Assembly: GCF_014358075.1 (NCBI RefSeq)
Contig: NZ_JACONT010000001.1
Location: 124,001 to 188,000, forward strand
Source: Sphingomonas albertensis
GTDB lineage: Bacteria; Pseudomonadota; Alphaproteobacteria; Sphingomonadales; Sphingomonadaceae
Length of the DNA stretch: 64,000 nt
Direction of reading: 5' to 3'
The notes under the pieces are model-generated. The model was not told where the DNA came from. It did not search any database and was given only the letters and a program-made list of their open reading frames with translations. The position numbers were made by a program, and so were the translations under genes. Shown one piece after another: positions 43,048 through 51,779 of the stretch. Position 1 is the first letter of the stretch. The number at the start of each line of letters is the position of its first letter.

Positions 43048-44120
43048 CCAAATCCTGCGAAGTCAGCTGGTTCTCGGCGCTGTGCGACGACGATTACGAG
43101 TTTCTCGGCGTGCCCGATCCCCGGCTGCAATCGACGTGGGAGCATTGCCGCGACATCGTCCTCCAGGCGGAGACCGGTGGCTACGACAACATCCTGCTCC
43201 CCTCCGGCTATGCGTTGGGGCTCGACACCACCGCGTTCGCCGCGGCGATCGCGCCGATGCTGCGTCGGATGGCGCTGTTGATGGCGGTGCGCGTCGGCGA
43301 AAGCTGGCCGCCGCAACTCGCGCGCCAGATCGCGACGATCGACCGGATTCTCGGCGGGCGGCTCAACATCAACATCATTTCGTCCGACCTCCCCGGCGAG
43401 ACGCTCGCCTCCGGCCCGCGCTATGCCCGCACGGTCGAGCTGATGCGGATTCTGAAGACGCTGCTGAACGGCGAGCCGCTCGATCACGACGGTGAGTTCT
43501 GGAAGCTGAAGCTCGACCCGCCGCGGATCGGCACGGTCTCGGGCAAGGCGCCGTTGCTGTACTTCGGTGGACTGTCGCCGGACGCGCGCGAGGCAGCGGC
43601 GAAAGAATGCGACGTCTATCTGATGTGGCCCGACACCCGCGAGAAGGTCGCCGACATCATCGCCGACATGACCGCACGCGCCGCTCGCCACGGCCGCACG
43701 CTGCGTTTCGGCTACCGCGCGCACGTCATCGTCCGCGAGACCGAGGACGAGGCGCGGGTGTACGCCGATCGTCTGCTCTCGAAGCTCGATGCCGAACAGG
43801 GCGCGGCGATCCGCGCCAAGTCGCTCGATTCGGGGTCTGCCGGTGTCGCGGCGCAAGCGGCATTACGTGAAGGCGCATCGGCCGACGGCTATGCCGAGGA
43901 CAATCTGTGGACCGGCATCGGGCGGGCGCGCTCGGGATGCGGCGCGGCGATCGTCGGCAATCCCGATCAGGTACTCGCCAAGCTCGCCATGTACCAGGAT
44001 ATGGGGATCGAGGCGTTCATCCTCTCCGGCTATCCGCACGCCGCGGAAGCCGACCTGTTCGCGCGCCACGTCCTGCCGCGGATGACACACGCGCCATTAT
44101 CGGTCGTGATCGACGCCTGA
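43044..44120 (+). CDS. SsuD-like FMNH2-dependent sulfonate monooxygenase
   Basis: A 358-residue LLM-class flavin enzyme close to alkanesulfonate monooxygenase. Residues that hold the sulfonate in SsuD are retained: Arg225 and His227 (YRAHVIVRET), Arg296 (GIGRARSGCG) and Tyr330 (SGYPH). Trp195 (LMWPDT) is a further candidate. The reaction would use FMNH2 and oxygen to cleave a C-S bond, releasing sulfite and an aldehyde. The start is GTG 43044. No flavin reductase gene is in the window, so reduced flavin must come from elsewhere. An aldehyde product would pass to the reductase encoded just upstream. Confidence 0.88.
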   Translation: MTKSCEVSWFSALCDDDYEFLGVPDPRLQSTWEHCRDIVLQAETGGYDNILLPSGYALGLDTTAFAAAIAPMLRRMALLMAVRVGESWPPQLARQIATIDRILGGRLNINIISSDLPGETLASGPRYARTVELMRILKTLLNGEPLDHDGEFWKLKLDPPRIGTVSGKAPLLYFGGLSPDAREAAAKECDVYLMWPDTREKVADIIADMTARAARHGRTLRFGYRAHVIVRETEDEARVYADRLLSKLDAEQGAAIRAKSLDSGSAGVAAQAALREGASADGYAEDNLWTGIGRARSGCGAAIVGNPDQVLAKLAMYQDMGIEAFILSGYPHAAEADLFARHVLPRMTHAPLSVVIDA

Positions 44121-44241
44121 GCGGCTCGGATTACGTGCTGGGGCGTACGATACGACCCAAAGGTCATATCGCGCCGACATGGGCTTGATGGGAAGGACGC
44201 GCGCCGGACACCGGCATCAGCCTCCGATTTCAGGATAGACC

Positions 44242-44667
44242 ATGACCGATACCAAGCATGACATCGTCGACACCGCAGTTGCCGCAGGGTCGTTCACGAC
44301 GCTGGTCGCCGCCGTCGGCGCGGCAGGCCTTGCCGATACCCTGAAGGGCGAGGGTCCGTTTACCGTCTTCGCGCCGACCGACGCGGCGTTCGCGGCGCTG
44401 CCGGCAGGGACCGTCGACGACCTCGTCAAGCCGGAGAACAAGGACAAGCTCACCGCGATCCTGCTCCTCCACGTCCTGCCGGGTGCGGTCATGGCCGGTG
44501 ATGTGAGCGGCAAGGTTCTAGATCCCGCGACTGCAGGCGGCTCGACCGTGCATGTCGACGGCACCGACGGTGTCACCGTCAACGGCGCGCGCGTAATCAC
44601 CGCCGACATCGCGTGCACCAACGGCGTGATCCACGCGATCGACACGGTGCTGCTACCAACCGGTTGA
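44242..44667 (+). CDS. Fasciclin (FAS1) domain protein
   Basis: A 141-residue protein that is one complete FAS1 domain: the H1 region [17 protein letters not shown] and the H2 region [15 protein letters not shown] are both present. FAS1 domains act in adhesion or cell-surface contact in many organisms. There is no evident signal peptide at ATG 44242, so the location is unclear; other sphingomonad copies are also leaderless. CAGGAT stands eight bases upstream. A hairpin terminator follows at 44694. Confidence 0.9.
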   Translation: MTDTKHDIVDTAVAAGSFTTLVAAVGAAGLADTLKGEGPFTVFAPTDAAFAALPAGTVDDLVKPENKDKLTAILLLHVLPGAVMAGDVSGKVLDPATAGGSTVHVDGTDGVTVNGARVITADIACTNGVIHAIDTVLLPTG

Positions 44668-44693
44668 TCGCCCAGCGTAATTGATATGTACTC

Positions 44694-44727
44694 GATACCG
44701 GGATCTGATCGTCCCGGTATCGTTGTT
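44694..44727 (+). terminator. Intrinsic terminator after the fasciclin gene
   Basis: GATACCGGGA and TCCCGGTATC form a perfect 10-bp stem around an eight-base loop, followed directly by GTTGTT(T). Position 27 bp after the fasciclin stop fits a rho-independent terminator. It also lies just upstream of the next start, so attenuation is possible. Confidence 0.65.
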
Positions 44728-44738
44728 TGGAGACATGC

Positions 44739-45674
44739 GTGAAGGTTGCGATCGTGGGTGCGGGTATCGCGGGACTGTCCTGCGCGGTGCGTCTCCAGCA
44801 GGATGGCTGTGCGGTGACACTGTTCGACAAGGGTCGTGGCGCCGGTGGGCGCATGGCGACGCGGCGCTCCGACACCCCCGCAGGCGAGACAGCCTTCGAT
44901 CACGGCGCGCAATATCTGACGATGCGCGACCCGGACTTCGTAGCAGCGATGCACGCGTGGAAATCGGCGGGAGTCGTCGCGCCCTGGCCCGTCGCGGGCC
45001 CCGAGGCCTGGGTCGGCACGCCCGGCATGAACGCCATCGTTAAGCATCTCGCCGCGCAAACCGACGTGCGCTGGAATTCTCGCGTCACCGACGTCCACAG
45101 GACGCCCGAGGGCTGGGTGATCGACCCGGATACGACGGGCGCGCTGTTTGACGCCGTCGTCATCGCAACGCCCGCGGAACAGGCCGCGCCGTTACTGGCA
45201 CCGCACGATCCGGCGATGGCAAGCGAAGCCTTGGGCTGTCGGTCTGCCCCCTGTTGGACGGCGATGTTCGCCTTCGAAGCGCCGCTGACGATCCCGCACG
45301 ACGTGCTCAAGGATGCCGGAATCATCGGCTGGGCGGCGCGGAACAGCGCGAAGCCGGAACGCCAGGGCCCGGAGTCCTGGGTCGTCCAAGCGACACCGGA
45401 CTGGTCGAACGAACATCTGGAGCAGCCCGCCGACACCGTGGTCGATCGGTTGCAGACGGCGCTGGCCGAGCACGCCGAGGAAGGACTACCCACGCCGATA
45501 TTCCGCACCGCCCATCGCTGGCGCTACGCGAAGACGGCAGGGCTCGATCTCGGGTCGCTCTGGAACGCCGGCGAGCAGATCGGCGCGGCAGGCGACTGGC
45601 TGCTGGCTCCACGGATCGAAAGCGCGTGGCTATCCGGCCGACACCTCGCCGAGCAGATCCTCGCCAGCCCCTGA
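44739..45674 (+). CDS. FAD-dependent oxidoreductase (renalase/amine oxidase-like)
   Basis: A 311-residue flavoprotein. It begins with the dinucleotide-binding motif VAIVGAGIAGLSCAVRLQQDG and an Arg-rich segment GRGAGGRMATRR, as in renalase-like and NAD(P)-binding amine oxidase-type proteins. The C-terminus contains AGDWLLAPRIESAWLSG, the second FAD contact. GTG 44739 is chosen with GGAG upstream; TTG 44727 is possible. The 3-prime end overlaps the convergent blh gene by 45 bp. The substrate is unknown; some relatives repair isomeric NAD(P)H. Confidence 0.85.
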   Translation: MKVAIVGAGIAGLSCAVRLQQDGCAVTLFDKGRGAGGRMATRRSDTPAGETAFDHGAQYLTMRDPDFVAAMHAWKSAGVVAPWPVAGPEAWVGTPGMNAIVKHLAAQTDVRWNSRVTDVHRTPEGWVIDPDTTGALFDAVVIATPAEQAAPLLAPHDPAMASEALGCRSAPCWTAMFAFEAPLTIPHDVLKDAGIIGWAARNSAKPERQGPESWVVQATPDWSNEHLEQPADTVVDRLQTALAEHAEEGLPTPIFRTAHRWRYAKTAGLDLGSLWNAGEQIGAAGDWLLAPRIESAWLSGRHLAEQILASP

Positions 45675-46652
45675 TGCCGGGAAGTGCTGGCGATCACCCT
45701 GCGCCAGACGCCGCTCTATCCATTTCGAAAACGCCAGATGCGGCACCGCGACGGTCGCGAGCAACTGGAACGCCTGCGCGGTCAGGTCCGCGGGCAGGGA
45801 CCGTCCAAGGCTGCTGGCGAACAGGACCCAGCCGCCGATCGCCGCCACCGACAACGCCGCCCCCGTCGCCAGCCACCAGCGCTGCGAAACCCCGCCCAGC
45901 GTGATCCGCGCATCGGCTAGATGACGCGGTGAGTGCAGGAACACGAAGAACAGCGCGAACCCGGCAACCGGCGGCGCGATGATCAGTCCCAAGATCGCAA
46001 CCGCCGTCGCCGTAGCCCATTCGCGCGCACCGTTCCTCCAGGCGTCGCTGATGCCGACGATCGTAACCAGTAGCGCGACCGGCGCGACCGCGATCAGCGA
46101 CCGCGCGACCGTTTCGCCACCGGGGCCCCCGACCATCGCGACGAACAACCGCGCGACTTCGGCCGGGTGGCCGATCGCGGGCGCGGCGATGATCGCGGTC
46201 CCGGCCGCGACCTTCAGCAGCGGCTCGTCGATCATCGTCCAGTCCTCGCCGAAATGGACCGAGGCGACCGCGACGAACAGGACCAGCGCGACCAGCGGGC
46301 TCGCCACCCACATCACGGCCATCGCGACCGCGATCCCGACATAACCACCGACCGCGAGCCCGAGGCCGCGGCGTCCGAGGCGGCCGGTACGCGCGAGCAA
46401 CGCGATGTCGTAGGCGCCATGCGGCATGCCCCCGCCGATGAAGACAATCGTGGCGATCAGCGTCGCGATAGGTCCATCGAGCGACAGCCCCGCTGCCAAT
46501 GCGGTCGCGAGGTACAAGGCAGCCAGCCAGAATCCGGGATGCACGAAGCCGCCGCGCCCCGAGGGGACGCGGCGGCCTAGGCTCGTCACGGCAGCCGATG
46601 CCGCAACCCGAGGAGAAGCCTCGGTATCAATGATTGTGGACGGCGACGCCAT
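45630..46652 (-). CDS. blh: Brp/Blh family beta-carotene 15,15'-oxygenase
   Basis: A 340-residue membrane enzyme that cleaves beta-carotene into two molecules of retinal. Iron-binding histidines of the family appear in GGGMPHGAYDIALL, VASVHFGEDW, HSPRHLAD and ATVAVPHLAFSKW. Hydrophobic helices cover most of the chain. The gene overlaps the end of the rhodopsin gene by 26 bp and is clearly co-transcribed with it, so it supplies the chromophore. Carotenoid synthesis genes are not in the window. Confidence 0.93.
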   Translation of the reverse strand: MASPSTIIDTEASPRVAASAAVTSLGRRVPSGRGGFVHPGFWLAALYLATALAAGLSLDGPIATLIATIVFIGGGMPHGAYDIALLARTGRLGRRGLGLAVGGYVGIAVAMAVMWVASPLVALVLFVAVASVHFGEDWTMIDEPLLKVAAGTAIIAAPAIGHPAEVARLFVAMVGGPGGETVARSLIAVAPVALLVTIVGISDAWRNGAREWATATAVAILGLIIAPPVAGFALFFVFLHSPRHLADARITLGGVSQRWWLATGAALSVAAIGGWVLFASSLGRSLPADLTAQAFQLLATVAVPHLAFSKWIERRLAQGDRQHFPASGAGEDLLGEVSAG

Positions 46653-47394
46653 GCGCCTCGACCTGCGACTTGCGGACGGAGATCATGTAGATCAGCACGC
46701 CGACGCCGGCCTTCGCGACGATGTCCGCGATGGTGTAGCCGAGCTGGATGACGGTCGTCGCGGTCGCACCGCTGATCCCGGCATAGGGCGCCATGTAGAC
46801 GATCGGGTAGAAACCCCACGACGCGAAGGTCAGCAGGCGGGCCTTGCGCACCAAGCCGCGCGCGACGGCCGGCTGCTGCTCGATCGAGTCGCCGAGTCCG
46901 CGGAACAGCTCCCAGACGATATAGACGAACGGGATCGACGACAGCGTGCCCCACAGGGCGCGGGTCGGGATGTCGGTCGCGATTTCGCCAGGATAGCCTA
47001 GGACGATCATCAGCGCCGCGGCCGAGCCGAGACGGACGGTCTTGGACGAGGTCTCCTCGGGCGACAACCGCATCACCAGCACCAGCTCGATCAGCAGCAA
47101 TGGCACGGTCAGCAGCCAGTCGACGTATCGATAGGCGTCGTTGAATGCGAAGCCGGTGCCCGAGATGATCCCGTCCTTGAGCGAATAGGTCTCGTTCCAG
47201 CTCTCGAAGATCCGCAGATAATGATAGGCAGCGATCGCGGTCACCAGCCCCGAGATGGTGACGGCGGTACGGTACGCCGGCGCGACCTGCGATCGGCACA
47301 GCCACAGGAAGGCGGTCGTCGCGGCCATCGTCGCGAACGTGAATGAAAACGCGTTATATACCAGCGAGAACTGGAACGGGGTTATGCTGTCCAT
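46627..47394 (-). CDS. Proton-pumping rhodopsin (xanthorhodopsin-like)
   Basis: A 255-residue seven-helix protein. Asp92, Thr96 and Glu103 (RYVDWLLTVPLLLIE) form the DTE motif of outward proton pumps: counter-ion, and proton donor. Lys228 (TIADIVAKAG) binds retinal. Leu100 matches the residue giving green absorption in proteorhodopsin. His58 is 34 residues before Asp92, the spacing seen in xanthorhodopsin (His62/Asp96), not proteorhodopsin. Gly149 aligns with the glycine that opens the carotenoid-antenna window in that group. ATG 47394 has GGAG six bases upstream; two earlier starts lack one. It is co-operonic with blh. Confidence 0.95.
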   Translation of the reverse strand: MDSITPFQFSLVYNAFSFTFATMAATTAFLWLCRSQVAPAYRTAVTISGLVTAIAAYHYLRIFESWNETYSLKDGIISGTGFAFNDAYRYVDWLLTVPLLLIELVLVMRLSPEETSSKTVRLGSAAALMIVLGYPGEIATDIPTRALWGTLSSIPFVYIVWELFRGLGDSIEQQPAVARGLVRKARLLTFASWGFYPIVYMAPYAGISGATATTVIQLGYTIADIVAKAGVGVLIYMISVRKSQVEAHGVAVHNH

Positions 47395-47635
47395 GAAGGT
47401 CTCCATCACCTTGCTGTGCCGCGCCCGCTACGCTGGCGAACCGGCCTTGTTGCGGGAGAGCGAGGGCCGACGGAGCGATCGGTTTCGGTCCACCCGGGGA
47501 TGGCGCCACAGCGACTTCAAAGGGTAACGGAGGGAATTCCACCCGAGCCGCGGAACCGATGGCTAATACGGTCCGAGACCCAGCCGCTGTGACGACCAAG
47601 AACCAAATACGCCTGGGTGGGGCAGGGGGCGATAC

Positions 47636-47647
47636 GGACCTTGGCCC
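47636..47647. promoter_or_regulatory. Candidate LOV-HTH (EL222-type) binding site
   Basis: GGACCTTGGCCC fits, at all 12 positions, the degenerate consensus RGNCYWWRGNCY that I recall for EL222. It lies between the LOV-HTH gene and the rhodopsin gene, 242 bp upstream of the rhodopsin start. The remaining gap (47395-47635) shows no other feature that I can name. Confidence 0.4.
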
Positions 47648-47668
47648 ATATGCGACATGCGATATGGC

Positions 47669-48358
47669 CTAGAGCCCGGCCTCGACCGCGAGCCGGATCA
47701 GGTCCGCGGTGGTCGTCAGGCCGAGCCGGTCCATCAGGATCGCGCGGTGCATTTTCACCGTCTTCTCGGCCAACCCCAGTTCGGCGGCGATCTGCTTGTT
47801 GAGCAGGCCCTGCGCGACGAACTTGAGCACCTGGCCCTGCCGCGGCGACAGCGCCTTGACCATCTCCGCCGCACGGATGCGTCGCATGCTGGTCGGCGGC
47901 GCGGCGTTGGTATCGATCTCGACTTGCGAGCCGAGGAAATATAGCAGCCGGTCTTCCTCGTCGTACAGCGGCGCGACCAGCACGGCGTTGCGGAACGGCT
48001 GTCCGTTGCGCTTGTAGTTGAGGATCTCGACCAGCACCGGCTTGTGCTCGCGCACCCCGCGGCGAATCTCTTCCGAGAGCCAGGGCTCGGTCGCCGGCCC
48101 CGAGAGGAACCGGCAATTGCGCCCGATCACCTCGTCCGCGGGATAGCCGGTCAGGTCGCAGAACGGCTGGTTGCACGCCACGATCGGGTTGTCGGGCAGG
48201 CGGGGATCGCTGATCACCGACGGGATCGGGCTGTCGGTGACAAGCCGCACGAGGCGCTGGTTCGATTTCGCGTTGGCACTGTCGGTGTCGACCGATCCGG
48301 GATCGGCCGCAGCGGCGTTCGCCAAGATGGACTCGGCCAATATGGAATCGATTGTCAT
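47669..48358 (-). CDS. LOV-HTH blue-light transcription factor (EL222-like)
   Basis: A 229-residue protein with a LOV domain (about residues 37-148) and a LuxR-type helix-turn-helix (168-229: [20 protein letters not shown]). The flavin-adduct cysteine is Cys82 in [12 protein letters not shown]; Asn114, Asn124 and Gln145 match the FMN contacts of LOV domains. Blue light should form a Cys-flavin bond and free the DNA-binding domain. Size and layout match EL222 of Erythrobacter litoralis (222 residues). It lies directly upstream of the rhodopsin-blh operon on the same strand. Confidence 0.93.
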   Translation of the reverse strand: MTIDSILAESILANAAAADPGSVDTDSANAKSNQRLVRLVTDSPIPSVISDPRLPDNPIVACNQPFCDLTGYPADEVIGRNCRFLSGPATEPWLSEEIRRGVREHKPVLVEILNYKRNGQPFRNAVLVAPLYDEEDRLLYFLGSQVEIDTNAAPPTSMRRIRAAEMVKALSPRQGQVLKFVAQGLLNKQIAAELGLAEKTVKMHRAILMDRLGLTTTADLIRLAVEAGL

Positions 48359-48511
48359 CTTGCACCGCCCCCCTCGGTACCTGATCGCAGGCCTGCGCCC
48401 TTTGGGGAAGCGATAGCATGATTTCGGACACCACGCCTAAGGCGATGTTCGCGCGTAAGGCGACTTGGGTAAACTAAGAGCGAGCGATAGCTGTCGAGCC
48501 AGCGTGCTACC

Positions 48512-49420
48512 TCAGGCTATACGCAGGCCGTCCGCGAGCGCCTCGACGAACGCATCGACCTTCGGATTGAGCTGGCGACTTCGCGGCCAGACGAGGTGCA
48601 GCGGCAGTCCGGCAGTAGCGTGGCCGGGCAGGATCTCGACCAGCTCGCCGCGGCGGAGTTCGTCGCGGATCAGCCATGTCGCGAGCTGGGCGATACCGAA
48701 CCCGGCCCGCACCGCGCCGACCTGCGCCTCGGCGCTGCCCAGCGTCATCCGGCCGGTCATCGTCCGCTGCTCGACGGTGCCGCCGTCATAGCCGAAGCGC
48801 CAGTCGATCGTGCTGCCGTCCCCGCGACCGTACAGGATGCAGTCGTGCTCGGCGAGCGCCTCGACCGACATGGGCGTACCACAGCGCGCGAGATAGGCGG
48901 GTGCGGCGCAGAAGACGAGGTGCTCGTGACCGAGCGCGCGGCGTCCCAGGCCGTTACCGCCGACGTCCGACGCGCTGATCCGGACGGCGACGTCGACGCC
49001 CTCCTCGATCAAATCGACGAACCGGTCGTTGAAGCTGATCTCGGGGCGAAGGTTCGGGTGGCGCCGGCAAAAATCCAGCAGCACGGGCATCACCTGGATC
49101 CGCCCGAACGCCACCGGCACGTTGATCTTCAGCCGACCGACCGGCTCGGTCTTGTGTGCCGCGAGCACCGCCTCCGCGTCGCCCAGTTCGGCCAGTACGC
49201 GCACGCAGGTGGAATAGAACGCCGCGCCCTGATCCGTCAGCGCCAGCCGGCGCGTGGTCCGTTCGAACAGCCGGCTGCCGAGCCGCGCCTCGAGCCGGGC
49301 GACGCCCTTGCTGATCGCCGAACCGGTCAGGTTCAGGCGCTCGGCGGCGGCGGTGAAGCTGCCTGTATCGGCGGAGACGACGAACGCCTCGATGCCCTTC
49401 AATCGTTCGGATGGGATCAT
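48512..49420 (-). CDS. LysR family transcriptional regulator
   Basis: A 302-residue LysR protein: winged helix-turn-helix at residues 5-64 (FVVSADTGSFTAAAERLNLT, ISKGVARLEARLG) and a two-lobed effector domain of the CrgA/DmlR-like group (NVPVAFGRIQVMPVLLDF). It is divergent from the MFS gene at 49527 across 106 bp containing repeats of TTGCGG, so it probably controls that operon and itself. Confidence 0.93.
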   Translation of the reverse strand: MIPSERLKGIEAFVVSADTGSFTAAAERLNLTGSAISKGVARLEARLGSRLFERTTRRLALTDQGAAFYSTCVRVLAELGDAEAVLAAHKTEPVGRLKINVPVAFGRIQVMPVLLDFCRRHPNLRPEISFNDRFVDLIEEGVDVAVRISASDVGGNGLGRRALGHEHLVFCAAPAYLARCGTPMSVEALAEHDCILYGRGDGSTIDWRFGYDGGTVEQRTMTGRMTLGSAEAQVGAVRAGFGIAQLATWLIRDELRRGELVEILPGHATAGLPLHLVWPRSRQLNPKVDAFVEALADGLRIA

Positions 49421-49432
49421 GGGACTAGCGTA

Positions 49433-49473
49433 TTGCGGAATATCCGTCGCGACAATGCGGAATTAATGCCGCA
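49433..49473. promoter_or_regulatory. LysR-type operator candidate
   Basis: TGCGGAATTAATGCCGCA (49456-49473) is a near-perfect inverted repeat, and TTGCGGAA at 49433 repeats one arm. The pair sits in the divergent LysR/MFS gap and resembles a LysR recognition site with an additional activation half-site. Confidence 0.6.
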
Positions 49474-49526
49474 AGCGTGAATTTTTATCGCTCTTATGTA
49501 GGCGAGCTTCAACAGGAGTTCCGCCG

Positions 49527-50735
49527 ATGCCCGTTTCCGTCCAGCACCCACCCACCCGATCGAGCGAGGCTACCGCGCCGGGCAATGGCCTGGCCGTCCT
49601 GTTGCTGGCGGTCTCCGCGTTCGTGATCGTCACGACCGAATTCATCATCGTCGGTCTGTTGCCCAGCCTGTCGCGCGATCTCGGGATCTCGATCTCCGCC
49701 GCGGGACAGCTGGTGACGCTGTTCGCCTTCACGGTGATGCTGTTCGGTCCGGTACTGACCGCGATGCTCTCGCATTTCGAGCGCAAGCGGTTGTTCGTCG
49801 TCATCCTGCTGATCTTCGCTGCGTCCAACGCGCTGGCCGCCGCGGCGCCGGATATCTGGGTGCTGGGGCTCGGGCGCTTCCTGCCCGCGCTCGCGCTGCC
49901 GGTGTTCTGGGGCACCGCGAGCGAGACCGCAGGCGAGCTGGCCGGACCCGAAAAGGCCGGCAAGGCGGTTGCCAACGTCTATCTCGGGATTTCCGGAGCG
50001 ATGGTATTCGGCATTCCGCTCGGCACGCTCGCGTCGAACGCGTTCGGCTGGCGCGGGACGTTCTGGGGGCTGTCCGGCCTGTCGCTGGTGATGGCGGTGC
50101 TGCTGCTCGCGGTCATGCCGACGCTCGCACGGCCGAAGCGCGTCCGCCTCGCGGACCAGGCGCGCATCCTCAAGGATCCGTTCTTCCTCGGCAACGTGGT
50201 GCTGTCGGTGGTCGTGTTCACCGCGATGTTCACCGCCTACACCTATCTCGCCGATACGCTCGAGCACATCGCGCTGATTCCGGTGGGGCAGGTCGGCTGG
50301 TGGCTGATGGGCTTCGGGATCGTCGGTCTCGCAGGCAATTGGCTGGGCGGGTATTTCGTCGCGCGCAATCCGCTGAACGTGACGCTGATCGCGCTGCTGG
50401 TGCTCGCACTCGGCATCGCCGCGACCACGCCGCTGGCGCTGCATCACGGCTGGCTGGTCGTCGCGCTGGCGGTCTGGGGTCTCGCCAACACCGCGCTGTA
50501 TCCGATCTGCCAGGTGCGTGTGATGCAGTCGGCGACGCATGCGCAGGCGCTTGCGGGCACGCTCAACGTCTCGATGGCGAATGCGGGGATCGGCCTCGGT
50601 GCGGTGATCGGCGGCGCGGTGATCCAGCATTGGGGGCTCGCCACGATCGGCTATGTCGCCGCCTTCATCGCGCTGGTCGGCGCGGCGATGATCCCGTTCG
50701 TCGCGCGCCTCAAGGCGAAGGGGACAGACGCATGA
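49527..50735 (+). CDS. MFS transporter (AraJ/sugar efflux-like)
   Basis: A 402-residue permease with 12 helices; FVIVTTEFIIVGLLPSLSRD in helix 1 and LGIAATTPLALHHG later are typical of the DHA1 efflux group (AraJ, SetA, chloramphenicol exporters). It is the first gene of an operon with an LLM flavin enzyme (ATGA overlap) and an EthD-like protein, under a divergent LysR gene. It may export a toxic compound or import a substrate for the enzymes. Confidence 0.9.
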   Translation: MPVSVQHPPTRSSEATAPGNGLAVLLLAVSAFVIVTTEFIIVGLLPSLSRDLGISISAAGQLVTLFAFTVMLFGPVLTAMLSHFERKRLFVVILLIFAASNALAAAAPDIWVLGLGRFLPALALPVFWGTASETAGELAGPEKAGKAVANVYLGISGAMVFGIPLGTLASNAFGWRGTFWGLSGLSLVMAVLLLAVMPTLARPKRVRLADQARILKDPFFLGNVVLSVVVFTAMFTAYTYLADTLEHIALIPVGQVGWWLMGFGIVGLAGNWLGGYFVARNPLNVTLIALLVLALGIAATTPLALHHGWLVVALAVWGLANTALYPICQVRVMQSATHAQALAGTLNVSMANAGIGLGAVIGGAVIQHWGLATIGYVAAFIALVGAAMIPFVARLKAKGTDA

Positions 50736-51712
50736 CCGCGCCCATTGCGATCGCACCCGATCTGGCCGGACATCCTGCCTATGCGCGGGTGTTTAAGCCC
50801 GGGCAGCTGACGATCGGCTTCATTGCCCCGCTGGAGGGATATCCGACCGCACCCTGGCCGACGCTGGCGCGACATGAGGAGATAGTCGCGCTGGTCGATG
50901 TGGCCGGGTTCGCCGCGATCTGGCTGCGCGACGTGCCGTTCTACGATCCCGGCTTCGGCGACGTCGGCCAGATCATCGATCCGATGGTCTATGCGGGCTG
51001 GCTCGCCGGCAAGACGCGCACCGTCGCGATCGGCACCGCGGGCATCGTCCTGCCGCTGCGCGATCCGCTGGCAGTCGCCAAGCAGGCGACCAGCATCGAC
51101 CAGCTGTCCGGCGGGCGGTTCCTGCTCGGCCTGTCGACCGGCGATCGTCCGTCCGAGTTCAAGGCGTTCGGCCGCGATATCGACACGCGCGCCGAGCGTT
51201 ACCGGGATGCGCTGGCGATCATCAAGGCGTCGACCGAACAGGCGTTCGCGACGCATCGCTCGACGCAGCACGGCGAACTCGACGGCTCGCTCGACCTGAT
51301 ACCCAAGCCGGTCGGCCCGCGACTGCCGATCCTGGCGATCGGCCGGGCCGGGCAGACGCTCGACTGGATCGGGGAGAATACCGACGGCTGGATCTGGCAT
51401 CTCAGCGATCCCGCGCGCTTGCCCGATGTGATTTCCCGGTGGGGGCGGGCGACCGCGACAGAGGCGTTCAAGTCGTACGGCTATGGCGCGATGTTCGATC
51501 TGCTCGCGGACCCGACCGCGCCGCTGCAGTTCGCGCGCGGCGGCATTCGCAGCGGCCGCAACGCGCTGATCGAGATGTGGAAACGTCAGCGCGACGAGGG
51601 CGTGAACCATGTCGCGCTCAATCCCAAGCCGTTGCAGCGGCCGTTCGCGGAGGTCGCCGACGAACTCGCGACGCATGTCCTGCCGCATTTCCCGGCGGTC
51701 GTGAGGCAATAG
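50732..51712 (+). CDS. LLM-class flavin-dependent oxidoreductase
   Basis: A 326-residue bacterial-luciferase-fold protein. TIGFIAPLEGYPTAPWPTL near the N-terminus, DQLSGGRFLLGLSTGDRPSE and AERYRDALAIIKAS are typical of the monooxygenase group without the sulfonate residues of SsuD. ATG 50732 overlaps the MFS stop. It probably oxidises a small organic substrate with reduced FMN; no flavin reductase is near. A link to the EthD-like gene downstream hints at aromatic or polyketide-like substrates. Confidence 0.88.
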   Translation: MTAPIAIAPDLAGHPAYARVFKPGQLTIGFIAPLEGYPTAPWPTLARHEEIVALVDVAGFAAIWLRDVPFYDPGFGDVGQIIDPMVYAGWLAGKTRTVAIGTAGIVLPLRDPLAVAKQATSIDQLSGGRFLLGLSTGDRPSEFKAFGRDIDTRAERYRDALAIIKASTEQAFATHRSTQHGELDGSLDLIPKPVGPRLPILAIGRAGQTLDWIGENTDGWIWHLSDPARLPDVISRWGRATATEAFKSYGYGAMFDLLADPTAPLQFARGGIRSGRNALIEMWKRQRDEGVNHVALNPKPLQRPFAEVADELATHVLPHFPAVVRQ

Positions 51713-51779
51713 CTGGACCCGCCGCGCTGAACATCGGCGCCGTCTCGACCGTTACCGACACTTCCCCGAGGACCACCCC

